Of a DNA stretch of 64,000 bases, positions 11,250 to 22,433 are shown in pieces (the stretch's first letter is position 1; every line of letters begins with the position of its first letter). Source of the stretch: Nemopilema nomurai (taxonomy: Eukaryota; Cnidaria; Scyphozoa; Rhizostomeae; Rhizostomatidae); the NCBI GenBank assembly GCA_003864495.1, contig ML133452.1, forward strand, positions 1 through 64,000. The letters are read 5' to 3'. Position numbers and translations under genes: made by a program. Below the pieces are notes generated by a model. It worked only from the letters and a program-made list of their open reading frames with translations, was not told the origin of the DNA and made no database searches.

Positions 11250-12060
11250 CGAAAAGTCTAACACTGGATTTCTTACCAGTGTATATCGCAAGCCCACTTT
11301 TACCGGTCAGTACTTACGCTGGAATTCATTTTGCCCAAAACAACGCAAAGTCAACCTTGTCAAAACATAAGTAATCTAAACTGGACGCTGAACTGGAGAA
11401 ACTCAAAACGATCTTCCTGGACAACGGCTATCCAGAAGACGTCATTTTTCTTATACTAAGGAGAAGATCGCAAGTTTTTCGGCTGCTCAAAAGTTTGGTC
11501 CGCAAAAGTGCCCAGTTTGTTTGAAACTACCATGGATTGGTAACACTTCCTTGCGATTCGAGAGTCAGATTAGGCAAGCCATAACCAAATGTTTCTTTGC
11601 TGTCAATCCTCGGATTGTATACAGCACTAGGAAAGCCCTTCCATCCATTAAAAAGGATTGCGTTCCTACCAACCAAAAAAGTTCCGTCATTTGTGAATTT
11701 ACGTGCCAGTGTGATTCTGGCTACGTAGGACGCACAACCCAAAGATTGGGGGATAGGATAAAACAGCATGTTCCTTCCAACATAAGAAACAAAATTGCCC
11801 CTCAAAGAGAACAGCCTCCTTGCTCTTGTAGGTCTAGAAACACTGTTAAAACAAGTGATTCTGCCATCGGTCAACATCTTTTGGACAACCCAGATTGTGC
11901 AAAACTCTATAATGACGACACGTTTCGGATAATTGGCAGAGCCCGGTCGTCCTTCCATCTAGCAGTTTTGGAGTCGATCTACATAAAGACGAAAAAGCCG
12001 CCATTGTGTAGACAGAAGGAGTTCGTTTTCTCTCTTGGACTCCATTGGTAATTCTTCCTT
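11250..12060 (+). mobile_element. Penelope-like retroelement remnant (RT thumb + GIY-YIG endonuclease)
   Basis: 5'-truncated Penelope-like element with damaged reading frames. From 11275 one frame reads TSVYRKPTFTGQYLRW, the thumb end of the Penelope reverse transcriptase, and stops at 11368. A second piece gives ELEKLKTIFLDNGYPEDVI. After a frame change comes the open 11521-12051 block, beginning in the KLPWIGNTSLRFESQI connector and running through a GIY-YIG nuclease-like region with CDSGYVGRTTQRLGDRIKQH and a downstream Cys-containing stretch, to a typical family C-terminus. The catalytic palm of the reverse transcriptase is missing, so the copy is dead. About 90 bp past it (12071-12155) lies a block resembling 23286-23372, perhaps element-associated flank. 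Confidence 0.88.
11521..12051 (+). pseudogene. C-terminal fragment of Penelope ORF with GIY-YIG domain
   Basis: A 176-codon open block from the Penelope-like remnant. The GIY-YIG core is degenerate at the first motif (Gly-Tyr-Val-Gly preserved in CDSGYVGRTTQ) and includes the conserved RIKQH segment. The upstream reverse-transcriptase portion is separated from it by frame breaks, so this cannot be expressed as the original polyprotein. Its intactness relative to the upstream part may simply reflect chance. Confidence 0.85.
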
Positions 12061-12079
12061 AGGCTCGCGGCACTGATTG

Positions 12080-12650
12080 GTCAACTATACCGGTCTTGTG
12101 CTTGCGTCTTTCTGATTGGCTTATTTCGATCCACAACTGGGTATATATTTTCCATCGTGTTTTTCGGAACCTTATTCTGAACATGGAACTTTGTAAAAAG
12201 TCACCATCTTTAAGAAAATTCGAAAAGAATTAAGATATTTAGGCAACTTTAAAAACAATAAAATGGGATTGGTTTGGTTCATTATCACTCAGCATCTAAG
12301 TAAATTCGTCATTTTAGCACAAAGCATTAGGAGAGAGATTTGGCACAAAGCTGTCTTTACAACATGAAATAGTGCTGAGAGTCACGATCTCTAAGAAAAT
12401 GGCTGAAATAGTATATTTCTGGCTGAATTAGTCAAGCTTACACATGAAATAATTCTGGTATTCGGAGAGCTTTAGAAACATGATGAAGATAACTTCGTCA
12501 TTTTAGTTCAAACGGTGTTATCTAAACAAAGAAATAAGAAATTGTCATCACAATCAGTTTAGCTTAACAATTTTTGCTTTATATATAATCTTCGTAAAAA
12601 ATCCCCAAGCTACTAAAATTAGAAATCACAAAGCCTGTAGGGCATATTTT
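12080..12650. other. Flank of Penelope remnant, no gene seen
   Basis: The first part contains paired CTGATTGG motifs and a GGTATATATT TATA-like run at about 12,077-12,155. The rest is AT-rich with no supported gene. Confidence 0.4.
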
Positions 12651-12652
12651 GC

Positions 12653-12949
12653 ATGTCTCCATCCAGGAATTTGATGTCCACATTCGATGCTTCAAGGAAC
12701 TGCCTGCCTGTGGAGGCTTGCGCAGAATCAGAGAGCCTGCTACCGAGGTCTATCGGTCCGTACCAAAAGTGTGCCATCAACAGATACGTTGTGAACAGAC
12801 ACAAAGTTGGTATAACCAGATTTTATGATAAATCGCAAATGCCTGGCTTCTGTCTCGGGAAACTAAAACGAAACGAAACTTCACATTTCCACATGATGGA
12901 TAAAGATGTGTATCAAAAGTTTGCGAATATCACTTTCAACACTAATTGA
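12653..12949 (+). CDS. Unrecognised small ORF or 3' exon
   Basis: A 98-codon open frame whose downstream two thirds have a protein-like composition (KCAINRYVVNRHKVGITRFY, then GFCLGKLKRNETSHFHMMDK) and two N-glycosylation sequons (NET, NIT). A CTCCATCCAG acceptor-like sequence lies at its start, so it could be the last exon of a plus-strand gene, but that acceptor is not matched to any upstream donor I can identify. No family recognised; a chance ORF is possible. Confidence 0.3.
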   Translation: MSPSRNLMSTFDASRNCLPVEACAESESLLPRSIGPYQKCAINRYVVNRHKVGITRFYDKSQMPGFCLGKLKRNETSHFHMMDKDVYQKFANITFNTN

Positions 12950-14324
12950 ACGAATCCCTGTATATATTTGAACAAAAGCACCGGACAGGCGGCCACTAGG
13001 CTACCATTGGAGCTTGCTAAGGCTTTGGAAAGCTAAGAGTGATGCTTTTTTATGCAAAAATATAGCAGGAACAGCCACAAGAGCCGTCAACGTATCAAAT
13101 TTTTTCAAAAGCTTTGAAACATAAGACTTTTCAATTGAAACTAAAAACAAAATATTCAGAAGCATTTCCAACTATATATTTTTACAATTCATGAATATAA
13201 GAGGTGTTAACTAACGTCAAAGTTGTGATGTTGAAGCGACCCATTTGTCGTAGGCAGTGCTAGGAAGGAAAGGGGTAATATATGAGCGTTTGATGCAATA
13301 ATTAGCAAAATCTGAGACTTACAGCCTCAGCATTGGGGGCCAGTTTCAAGCCCATTCAGGCTTGATACTAACATAATCAGGTGCTTATGTAAACATGGCA
13401 CATTAACCTGACATTCCCCCCGTCAAGATAAATGTAGGCAGTTTAAGGAATCTTTAGGGTTTGTTGGGAATATTTTGTGCGGGAAGACTATGCGAGGAAC
13501 AGCTGCCTTTAAACAGTAGCAGACGAACACACATATCTCTGAAGTGTTTGCACGCTACGGTTCAAGTTTGATTAGCCTTAATTGTAGTGCTAACATTTTA
13601 CAGAATATCATACGAACAAAAATGCGAATGTACATCGGTAAAGCACACAATTCATTACGACCCCAATTCTTTCACTGCAAAGTCAACGGGGTCCTGCAAA
13701 TAATGCACTAGAATGTTATAGAAACGTGTTGAGATGGGTTTCTACCGACTGCATTGCTCAACCTCTATGGACGATCCGAGCCAAAGTTGTCTTATTTAAC
13801 GTGCAGAGAACACGGAGCCAGGCCGAGAGAGAGAGAGAGAAGACGCGTTGTCTGTTGTTTTCTGTAGCTCTGTTCCTGACTGACTCTGGCTTACTTTACA
13901 ATTATATTTATACTGATAAATCTAAGAATAAATTTGCTGACGAGGGATGAGAGAGGATGATGAAATGGTGATGTAATGCGGATGGAAAAGTCTAGGCTGG
14001 GGAGCGAGAAACGATGTGTCAGCATGACATGGTGTGACAATGGAAAGTAGACAAAGGAGTCACTACAATGTCACGATTGTTATTGACTACGTTCTTTTCA
14101 AATATTAGATATAAGCACGGACTTCTGGCATGAAAGAAGATGATTAAAGGGTAGCGAAATTCCCTCATTTTAGGCTTAAAGTCGTTAAAAATAAGATAGG
14201 TTTACCTCCATTCTAAGAGAAGGGTGAGGGGACAAAAGGGAAAGGTGAAAGGACAAAATAACAAAGCAAAGATGTGTGCTTAGATAGAAACAATAGCAAT
14301 CAGAAATAAAGAGGCAGCATTACT
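12950..14324. other. Intergenic stretch
   Basis: No supported gene. Contains a short GA microsatellite at about 13828-13840. It probably includes the 3' untranslated region of the minus-strand IFT25 gene at its right end. Confidence 0.5.
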
Positions 14325-16468
14325 CTAGACAGCCCAAGTACTGAGCAATTCCACAATTTCTGCTACATGGAAATTAACAAAAATAAATGCCTTCCCTTCT
14401 GGAAACACTGAAAAAGAGAACTCATCCATCAGGTAAAAGATTGAGTGTACAAGTCCCACAAAAGGACCAAAATCTCAAAGAAAGTTTAAGATTAACACAT
14501 TTTAATGGTCAGGCCAAGAATTGACAGAGGCATCAATGGTAATTCAGACAGAGTGAAGATAATAAAGGAAGAAATACATTTTTATCAATTGGTGCAGTTT
14601 TGAAAAGAGTTTTACTTACTCTTTTCAGCTAAAGGCTGAAAGTCGTTGACATTGTCAAACTCAGTCTTTTCAATCATGATATCTTTAACTAAAAAGAAAA
14701 CTAACATTAGAATGAACTTCCTAACATGTAAATGATTCCACATAATAATTACACATAATGATTCCAGTACTTAATAACAAACTGGGAAATAATTAAATGC
14801 AGAAAGAAACTTGCACTGTTCAATAGCCTATATTTTGGTTCAAATGAAAGGCAAAAGTTCTTTGGTGTTGCCCAAAACAGTGATATCCCCTTTTAAAGTT
14901 GCAACAGCCTTCATTATTGAGTTGCAACAAAACTTTCCCATATGTCAAATATGAACCAAATGCCCCCTTCTTTTAAATGCCCCCACAAATAAGGCCCCCC
15001 TTTTCAATTTTTTTTCAATTAATACTCTCCCTCTATTAAACGTCCCCTTGTAGATGGGCATGTATTCCAAACACAAAGACCGAAGCTGCAAGCATTAAGG
15101 TGTACATGTGTGAAGAGTTCATCAAATCAATAAAAAAGAGATGCAAGCATCTAAAAGTAGTTGTATGGTTATGAGAGGAAATTATTGAAGCTTCATGCTA
15201 TCACGAAGGTACTGAGTGTGGAAACAGAAGATTTAATCAGCTTAATGCTTGGTTTCTGCTTATGTAAAGTGCAATCCTCCTTTTTAACAAAACCAAATCT
15301 ATTAAGTTTATCTGTACCATCAGAGCACTGTAACTTGACTCCCTTGATCTTTGCATTTGATTCAAATTGAAGAATAAATTCATGTGGAAATAGACCTGTT
15401 GAGCACCAGAATGTAGACACATACCTGCAATCAAAGTCAGGACATTAGTGGAAATAAAACACACAAAATGTAATGAAGATTGTCAACCTATTTTGGATTA
15501 ATTTAGAAAGCAGATGAATAAGTGGTGGTCAGTTAGAAAACAGTTTTCAATTTCTAGCAATTCCATCTTTTTAAGATGCTTTGAAGGTGTCAGGCCTATA
15601 CACAACACCATTACAGTAAAGCGCATTGAAACCTTTTGACTTAAGTGGCCTTGACAAAAATAATAAGCAGATTAAGTTTTTGGTAAATGTAGCAATTGTA
15701 GTACAGAGAAAGTTTTACACAGGTAAGTTGGGTGGACACTCGTTTTAAGCAGACATGTTGAAACTGTTGACCTGATCTGATTTGATATTCAATAACTTTT
15801 GAAACTAGCAAGATTCATTCTTTTGGCTAGTTACTTGAGTATCACTTCACTGTAAATAAAAAGAATCATCCAGTCACACTGATTCTGAAAAACAGTTAGA
15901 TTGATGGTCAAAAATAGACTCTTTTCTTCTAGAAACTTAGAAACAACCGTTGGAAATCCGTAGACGTCTTCAAGTCAACTAAAAATAAATAATATAAAGA
16001 GAGAATGCCGATTGCGCATCATGTAATCAGTCGAAAAATTGATAATTCATTAAAATAGAGAATTAAACAGAAAAGGCATGAGGAGAATTGGCCAAGACAT
16101 AGCGTTCGCGGTTCGGTTTAACTCTTCTTGTCCATTTATTGTCAAAGAGTAAACAAGTCCACGTATGAGAACGGTAAGACCTCGCTTCTGTGTACACGTC
16201 ACATTCTCGAGAGTAAATAAATAATTTAAAAACATATCTACAAAATGAGTCAATATACTGTATAATAACGGCGTAAAAGTGTTTCATACTAACTTCATGC
16301 GGGTATATATAATGATGAATGGGATGGTGATATCACAATCATGATCAGTCAATGACAGAACGTTTAGAATACAGACCCATCTATCATGTTAACTGGAGGA
16401 TGTTGCTCATCTCTTGACGTTGAAGATATAACCCGGCAGCCGGACCCATACGCAGCAATATCCACCAT
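14325..16468 (-). CDS. IFT25: Intraflagellar transport protein 25 (IFT25 / HSPB11), four exons
   Basis: Spliced model complement(join(14325..14473,14620..14688,15318..15424,16377..16468)), 138 residues, in phase throughout; the human protein is 144. Exon 1 gives SRDEQHPPVNMIDG, exon 2 YVSTFWCSTGLFPHEFILQF, exon 3 KDIMIEKTEFDNVNDFQPLA, each aligning with the discoidin-type beta-sandwich of IFT25 (family pattern HPPxNIIDG, TFWxTTGxFPQEFI, LKIEKS). IFT25 pairs with IFT27 in the IFT-B complex, which carries cargo inside cilia. The last exon is the least certain. The acceptor used here (exon from 14473) adds LVHSIFYLMDEFSFSVFPEG and gives near-normal length, but a stronger-looking acceptor at 14407 is also in phase and would give 116 residues. 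The C-terminal sequence is divergent either way. Exon 1 faces a plus-strand ORF starting 250 bp away. Confidence 0.85.
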
Positions 16469-16718
16469 ACCGCCAACCAACACTGGTCAAGAACAAGTCA
16501 GTGATCTTCAAATAAAAAATCAAAAATTGTGTTACTTCCTTTAGCCTCGTTTTGGAAAAGAGGCAAGTGGTAGTTGGCATTGGCAACCTGGTATTGTGAG
16601 TCTCCTCTTTGCGCCCTGACAACACATGGACACGCCCCTTTGGCTAGCTGTGGCATTAAATTAGCCCCGCCCAGCAAAATGCTTTAGCTCGGAGCACATG
16701 TAAAGCAAAGTGATACCA

Positions 16719-17024
16719 ATGACGAAAACATCAAAATATGTTGAACATTCGCCTTCTGTCGAGAATGCACAAAATCTCGTATCACCGAAAGGTCGTCGAA
16801 AGAAAGTGCCACGAGTAGGATTTGCTCTAGCGAATTGCCCTTGTATCCTCGAGCTTGTACCAAACCAGATAGGCTCGTGCCTTACACAGGGTAGGATTTT
16901 GCGTGATTCAACTTCACTGGGAAATTCGCCGGAGCGGTATATGCCAGGACTTCATCACCTAGTTGCTCTTTCAAAAGAAAAGCAACTAATGGTTATTCAG
17001 ACAGGACAACACTGTGCAGTTTGA
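16719..17024 (+). CDS. Unrecognised 101-residue ORF head-to-head with IFT25
   Basis: Open frame from the first ATG (16719). It encodes a basic, proline- and cysteine-containing protein with KGRRKKVPRVGFALANCPC near residues 27-45 and no membrane segment or signal peptide. The position, facing IFT25 across 250 bp and 600 bp before SMCR8, is that of a divergently transcribed gene. I do not recognise it, and it could also be a chance ORF in promoter-proximal sequence. Confidence 0.35.
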   Translation: MTKTSKYVEHSPSVENAQNLVSPKGRRKKVPRVGFALANCPCILELVPNQIGSCLTQGRILRDSTSLGNSPERYMPGLHHLVALSKEKQLMVIQTGQHCAV

Positions 17025-17637
17025 AATTTGATATTTATATATTGGTCCAGGTTTTTAAATGAATAAGCAAATACATTAATACGTGCATGTCAAAATAGTT
17101 AGCTAAATCAATTTAGTTAAAAATTACTATATGTACTGTCCTTAAGAGGGGAGAAAAAATGAATTATTTCTCTCCCTGGTCAAAACAGATTTTAATTTTA
17201 ATTCTCTTGAATTGCATCAAGGTTTTTTCCTTTTATGCTAGCAGGCTTGTGTTTTTATAGCTGATTGCTGATTTGTTGTCACCGTTTCAACTTTGAAATC
17301 TTCTGTAGTTTTCGGGGGTTAAGGGATGATGTAGTAAGAGGCGTCTGGAAAAACCTTGCAGCCAAAAGAATGAACAAGTCGATAATATTACCAAGACGAT
17401 GAAAAATAAACTATTATTCTGATTCTTTTAGATTGATAAGCAACATTACTTGCAAGGGTGTTTGTGCTACAGCCCCTTCCCCAAACCGAGGCTGCAATTG
17501 GAGTTGCTCTCAGGCGGGAAGGAGGTCGCCGAAGATGCGATCACCTGATAAAATGTGAGAAGTAATATGTGAACCAAGTCCATATTCTCAAGCTGTGTTA
17601 AAACAGTCAGAAGCAAAAATCCAGATTGTGTCGAACG
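17025..17637. other. Upstream region of SMCR8
   Basis: AT-rich, no ORF of note. Presumably holds the promoter and 5' untranslated region of SMCR8; no TATA box or other element stands out. Confidence 0.4.
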
Positions 17638-20600
17638 ATGGATTCAGCTTTAATCGATGATCTTGTGGACTGTAGCATGAAACTATCCATGCAGCCATGG
17701 CCTTTGTGTTCTTTCGACAAGGACTTCATCCTTGTCTCAGAGTTCTCCGAACTAGTTGGACCGCGGCCTGTTTTGACAATTCCGGAGGATGGTGGAGCAA
17801 GTTTCAACAAAAACAATTTCTCCGTGAGAATCATGTCAGTAGACTGCACGTCAATAATGTCCCCTGAATCTGAACCGCACTGCGTGACTTCATTTAAAAC
17901 CGTTGGTGACACACAAGTTGTTCTTGTAGAGCCCTCCGAGGGTGCAGTGGCCTACGTCCACCATTTAACGCTCTATGATATCAATGCTCGTGGATTTGTG
18001 CGACCGTACTGCATAGCTTACATCACCAATCAGCGTAATAAGATTATGAACTATTTTGCAGAATTTCGTGACCAATTCTCAAGAATATCCTCCTACTTTA
18101 AATATGGAAATGCTATACTGTTCTTAGAAGATTTACAAACCAGGTTGGAATTCCTACATTACACCAAAAGGAAGCTTTCAGAAAATCTAAATGGGAAACC
18201 AATCGGAGCTGTGTATGAACTGCCTCGTGATATGAAAGGATTCAAGTTTGAAGACATTGAGGCATACGAATTGGAAACACTTAAGCTAAAGAAGATCATT
18301 GGTGCATTCTTGGAAAGTGACATATTTTTAGAGCAGAAAGAGCATTTTAGTGAGACTTTGAGTGGTTTTATAGAAAAGGTAATTATATGGAGGATGATAC
18401 TAATTTGAGCACTTTGTTTTCCAAAAGACCCTTCAATACTTTACTGGCCATCTGCATTACAATCATAAACAGGAATGAGATTATAATGGTCAATTACAAA
18501 TCCTTATAATTCACAACTATAGCAAATTCAGAAAGTTCCAGGCTATAGTAATTCAAGGCAAAAACAATAATTATTGTCTCAATAAAAAAACAATTCAGAT
18601 TTGCTTTACTCTTTGGAAATGAATTTTCTAATTAAGCCATCGATTTTTGAATAAAATAATTGCATTATTCAGCAATCAATAGGCAATTATTTACAACTAG
18701 AAGACAAATAGCACTGATAAAGTTTTCAAAAATATCTTGGCCAATCATGTCATCCCCTGAAACCCTTTTAAATTGTGCCTTGATCATTCAAGAATAATGG
18801 CTTGAAATTTCTGGCGTCAACCAGCTCCATGGCAGTTTCGTGTCTGTCCTAAAATTTCATCAGATTCTTCACCATATTATTAGTAACAGTAGTAAAAGTA
18901 ATGCCTCCTTTCATGAAATAGGGGACGTTTAATAAAATGCCACTGCAATTCTTTTATATTTGATGTTTTGGTTGGGGATTTTGGATGCGATGGAACTAAG
19001 AGTTTGTGCTTTTGAGACCATGCACCAAAAAGATGGAACAGTAGTGATAAAATTTGCATTTCATGGTTATTCCAACAATCAAATCAACTGTATTGATTGT
19101 GGAGATTAATTGCCTTACCTTGACAAAGAATCCTTCTGATGCCACTGGTTCTGCAACATATTCTGAATGCAATTTAGGCAGCACTTTACATATAATGTGA
19201 TGTTGTTTACATGTGTAAAACCCATCTGCAGTCATTTTTCACTAGCCAAAATAGGTTTTAATTGTAAATAGCAACAGATAAACTTTGAATCACAATTGCA
19301 GTTATATCCAAGACATTTGGTCAAGCACTTACAGTTGACTATTAAGAAATTTCATAATCTGTTCTAAAGGGTTGTGCAATATTTGGCCTGATTCTTTGTA
19401 ACAGCAAACATTCAACATTTTTCGAACAAAGTCCATTGTTTAGTTTGATTTACTTTTATGACCTTTAAAATGGTTTCAATAAATTGCTTTTACTATTTTA
19501 GAGTTTAACAGTACTATGCTTGAAATATTGAATGGTTTCCGTGTATTATTGGGTTTATTCTTATTTTGATATTCTGTGCTTTCCAATTGTTTTATTGTTT
19601 TTTTCAGGCTTCCAGTTGCTCTGAAGGTGTCAACAATGCTATTTCAATTGACGTTCTAGATGAACGATTTGCTTCCTTTGAACCTCGCTCTATTGGTATT
19701 TCATCTGGGAGAAAGTTTGACACCCAGCTAAGATGTCTTCGTGACCTCTGCAGTTATAGCAAGGAAGAAGCCTTTGGTTTGATGAGGAATGCTTATTTCT
19801 TCTTTGAAAGTGTTGGACTGTTATCAGATGCTGGGTATTCTTGGAAGAATTGTACATGGAGTCAGACACAAAGAGGGATGTCTACAAAGCCAGTCTCAAC
19901 ACAGGCCAGTTCTCCGGCTAGTGATGTATCAAAGGAATTGTTTCTAAGTGCAGTAAGCAAAGTCCACGCTAGTCAGAAGCATGCTTCTTTAGGATCAGTT
20001 CCTTTGAGCCAAGAGTCTTCTCTTGGTGTCAGTTCTGTTTGGACCATATCAAGTGGACCGTCAAGAAGCAATAGCTATGAAATGATAAAAAGAAGTTGTG
20101 GCTCATCTGAAGACGAGTATGTACTTTCAAAAGACACAGAATCGGTACCATCTGCGCCTACATCTATTGTTTCAACCAGTTCTCATGGTGAATACGAGAC
20201 TGCCATCGCTACAAATGGAAATACGATGCCCGGCGAATGTTTTCCTGGCACAGCCAAACGGGTTTTGACTGACCCCTCGTTGTTAAAAGGCTCTTCACTG
20301 CAAAGCGACTCAACGAAAACTGGAAATAAGGCGGATCAAACAGACGCAGGCATTTCATTCACCCCAGGGCACGTTAGCTGGAAAGACGAAGAGAGCCCCC
20401 TTGTCAACATCACCAACTTTGTCCAAGCTTCTAGACAGACCAGTACTGATTCGAACAAGAGCTCATCCAAAGGGTCAACACGTGCAACTGAATCACTGCG
20501 ATATAATGCAACCAAAACAAGGACTTTAAGCAAAGTAAGCATCGATAGCTCTTCAAGTAAGGACTCCACCTCGTCCCCTTCGATACTTTTTCACACCCCT

Positions 20601-21431
20601 TCACAAGGATCCGATAGTGTAAATTCAATATCCCTGATGAATCTTCGTGGCTACTATAAGTTTCTGCCTCACTTGGTCTATTCTTTGATGATTGGTAGAC
20701 CTGTGATCATAATGGCAGACAAGAGTTATAAGTCACTAGTGCACTCACTTGTTGTGGCTTTGCTTCCCTGTGTTCCGGGATATCCGAGCAACAAAAGTTC
20801 TGTGATCATGTGGACAAAAGGACCTATACGTATTTGTAACTTGGCCACTGCAAAACTTGTCGGACTTGCCAAGGCCTGTTCCTCGGATAACGTTCCTAGA
20901 TCCATTGCACCTTATGTTTCAGTTCTAGACTTTGATAAGCTAATATTAACAGCACCACCCTACCGAGGCAAATACTTATTGGGCTGCTTTGACGACAAAA
21001 AAGAATGGCCTTCGGAGGCAGTTTTCCGCGACTTCTTGCATTGTTGTCAACTGGATTTAAGCATTCAGGCACATTTGGTATTCTCTTGGTTGTTCGCTAA
21101 ATCTACAGGAAAGCAGACGAATCCCGCGGCTAAGATGGCAGCAACAACAACACCAGTTATGAAGGTCGATGCCAAGAGCGTTATGATGTCGAAATTTGCA
21201 CCAGATGACATCAAAATTATCGATTTTCTTGTGGAAATATTGAAGAATCATTTGCTGGGCAGTTATTACAAGTCAATTTCCAGCGAGGTGGATGCAGACG
21301 AAAACCAGGGCGCAGGGTTTGCTTGCATTGACCCAACCGCGAGGTTTTTTCGTAGTGAGACGCCCAGCGTGAAGTTGAATCTCTTGAAATGCGAAGTGTT
21401 TACAAACAATGCATTTTCTAAAAAGAAGTAG
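17638..21431 (+). CDS. SMCR8: SMCR8 (C9orf72-SMCR8-WDR41 complex subunit), two exons
   Basis: Model join(17638..18378,19608..21431), 854 residues against 937 in human. The ATG at 17638 is preferred over an in-frame TTG 12 bp upstream. The N-terminal longin/uDENN part has DKDFILVSEFSELVGPRPVL and FSVRIMSVDC, then AYVHHLTLYDINARGFVRPY. The Arg of ARGF (residue 118) falls where the arginine finger is proposed in SMCR8 and FLCN. A serine-rich, poorly conserved linker fills about residues 320-590. The C-terminal DENN portion starts at LRGYYKFLPHLVYSLMIGRP and includes YVSVLDFDKLILTAPPYRGK. The family protein forms a complex with C9orf72 and WDR41 that acts at lysosomes and in autophagy, with GTPase-activating activity reported. 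The single intron (18379-19607, GTAATT...TTCAG) contains an antisense gene. Length and domain order suggest a working gene. Confidence 0.92.
18768..19235 (-). CDS. Small two-exon gene nested antisense in the SMCR8 intron
   Basis: Model complement(join(18768..18848,19119..19235)), 65 residues. Exon 1 starts at an ATG with two in-frame stops just upstream (TAG and TGA), reads MTADGFYTCKQHHIICKVLP and ends at a strong donor AAG|GTAAGG. Exon 2 follows the acceptor AATTTTAG in the same phase and reads ETAMELVDARNFKPLFLNDQ to a TAA stop. Both exons are inside the SMCR8 intron on the opposite strand. Residue content (Cys, His, Tyr-rich start; conserved-looking charged middle) looks like a real small protein, but I do not recognise the family. 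Further exons are not excluded. Clean phase, splice sites and closed ends make it more than a chance ORF. Confidence 0.6.
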
Positions 21432-22030
21432 TGTTATTGAAAGCTGGCTCTGATTCACAGCTGTTGAGTAGCTGTTCATCTGGGGATTTAATTGTCATTA
21501 GAGAGGGTTTTTGGGTAAGTTCGTTCCATTGAGAAACACATGCGAGAGTAAATTCTCACGACGAATGCCCCTTAACATTAATGGTGATTATTGATAAGAA
21601 AAATTAAGACACCCGTGTTAATGATCATTACTTCTCGTTACTTTGTTGTAAGTTTGGGAAACGGCGCGTGCATAGAAATTTACAGGGTGTTCCAAAGATT
21701 TTTCAGGCACGTTTTCTTTTAAACTACATAACCCATAATCATTACTGTATTTACGCATCTGTTACAGAAAATTCACCAAGTCAGAAAATTTCAAGAAGGT
21801 TTCTGATAACATTCATCAGTTCTTTCGAAAAAGATACGCATTTTGAAATAGCCAAATTTTGACCACCTTTTATCTTGATTGTGTGTATATAAGAATTATT
21901 TTGTGCATTGATGCATCGTTTATCAATTAAATAATAATAATTTTTCAATTAATGCGCCTAATTCTTGCTAATCTTTGTTTGAATTAAAAGGTTTCGAAAA
22001 TATTGGTTTGGTTTCAAAATATTTGATTAT
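21432..22030. other. SMCR8 3' flank
   Basis: AT-rich sequence that should contain the SMCR8 3' untranslated region; an ATTAAA-type signal is visible near 21,925. No other gene seen. Confidence 0.4.
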
Positions 22031-22433
22031 TACACGTCTTTTTATAAGAAACCGGTTTATAAGAAACCTAGTATTAGAGCCCCAAAAATTTAACAAAATT
22101 TTAAACTAAATTAATATTTTTACTCCAAAAATAAGATGAATTAAGAAATAATACGTCAACAATCCATTTTTGCTTGATTTGGTTTATAATTGCATATCAG
22201 CAAAAGTACCCCTGTTTCCATAAGAATACTGAACAAGAGATACGATATCTAATCTCACTTTTGTGTTATAAACTTTAATACAATTTGTATGCAAGGGAAG
22301 ACGCAAAATTTGATGTTAAATGCTTATCTAAAAATAAGAAACTTTTAAGAAACTTCAAGTACTAGAAACTAGTGAAAAATTAAGAAACTTCTAGTACTAG
22401 GACCCAAGCTAGGATTCTTATAAAAAACGTGTA
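22031..22433. mobile_element. MITE-like element with terminal inverted repeats
   Basis: A 403-bp element bounded by inverted repeats: left TACACGTCTTTTTATAAGAA, right end reverse complement TACACGTTTTTTATAAGAAT. The interior has no ORF but repeats of AAGAAACTT and CTAGTACTAG. A relative with the same ends occurs at 37994-38344, and a one-ended relative near 34526. No coding capacity, so a non-autonomous DNA element is the best reading. The superfamily cannot be set; a TA dinucleotide at the ends might be the target duplication. Confidence 0.7.
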
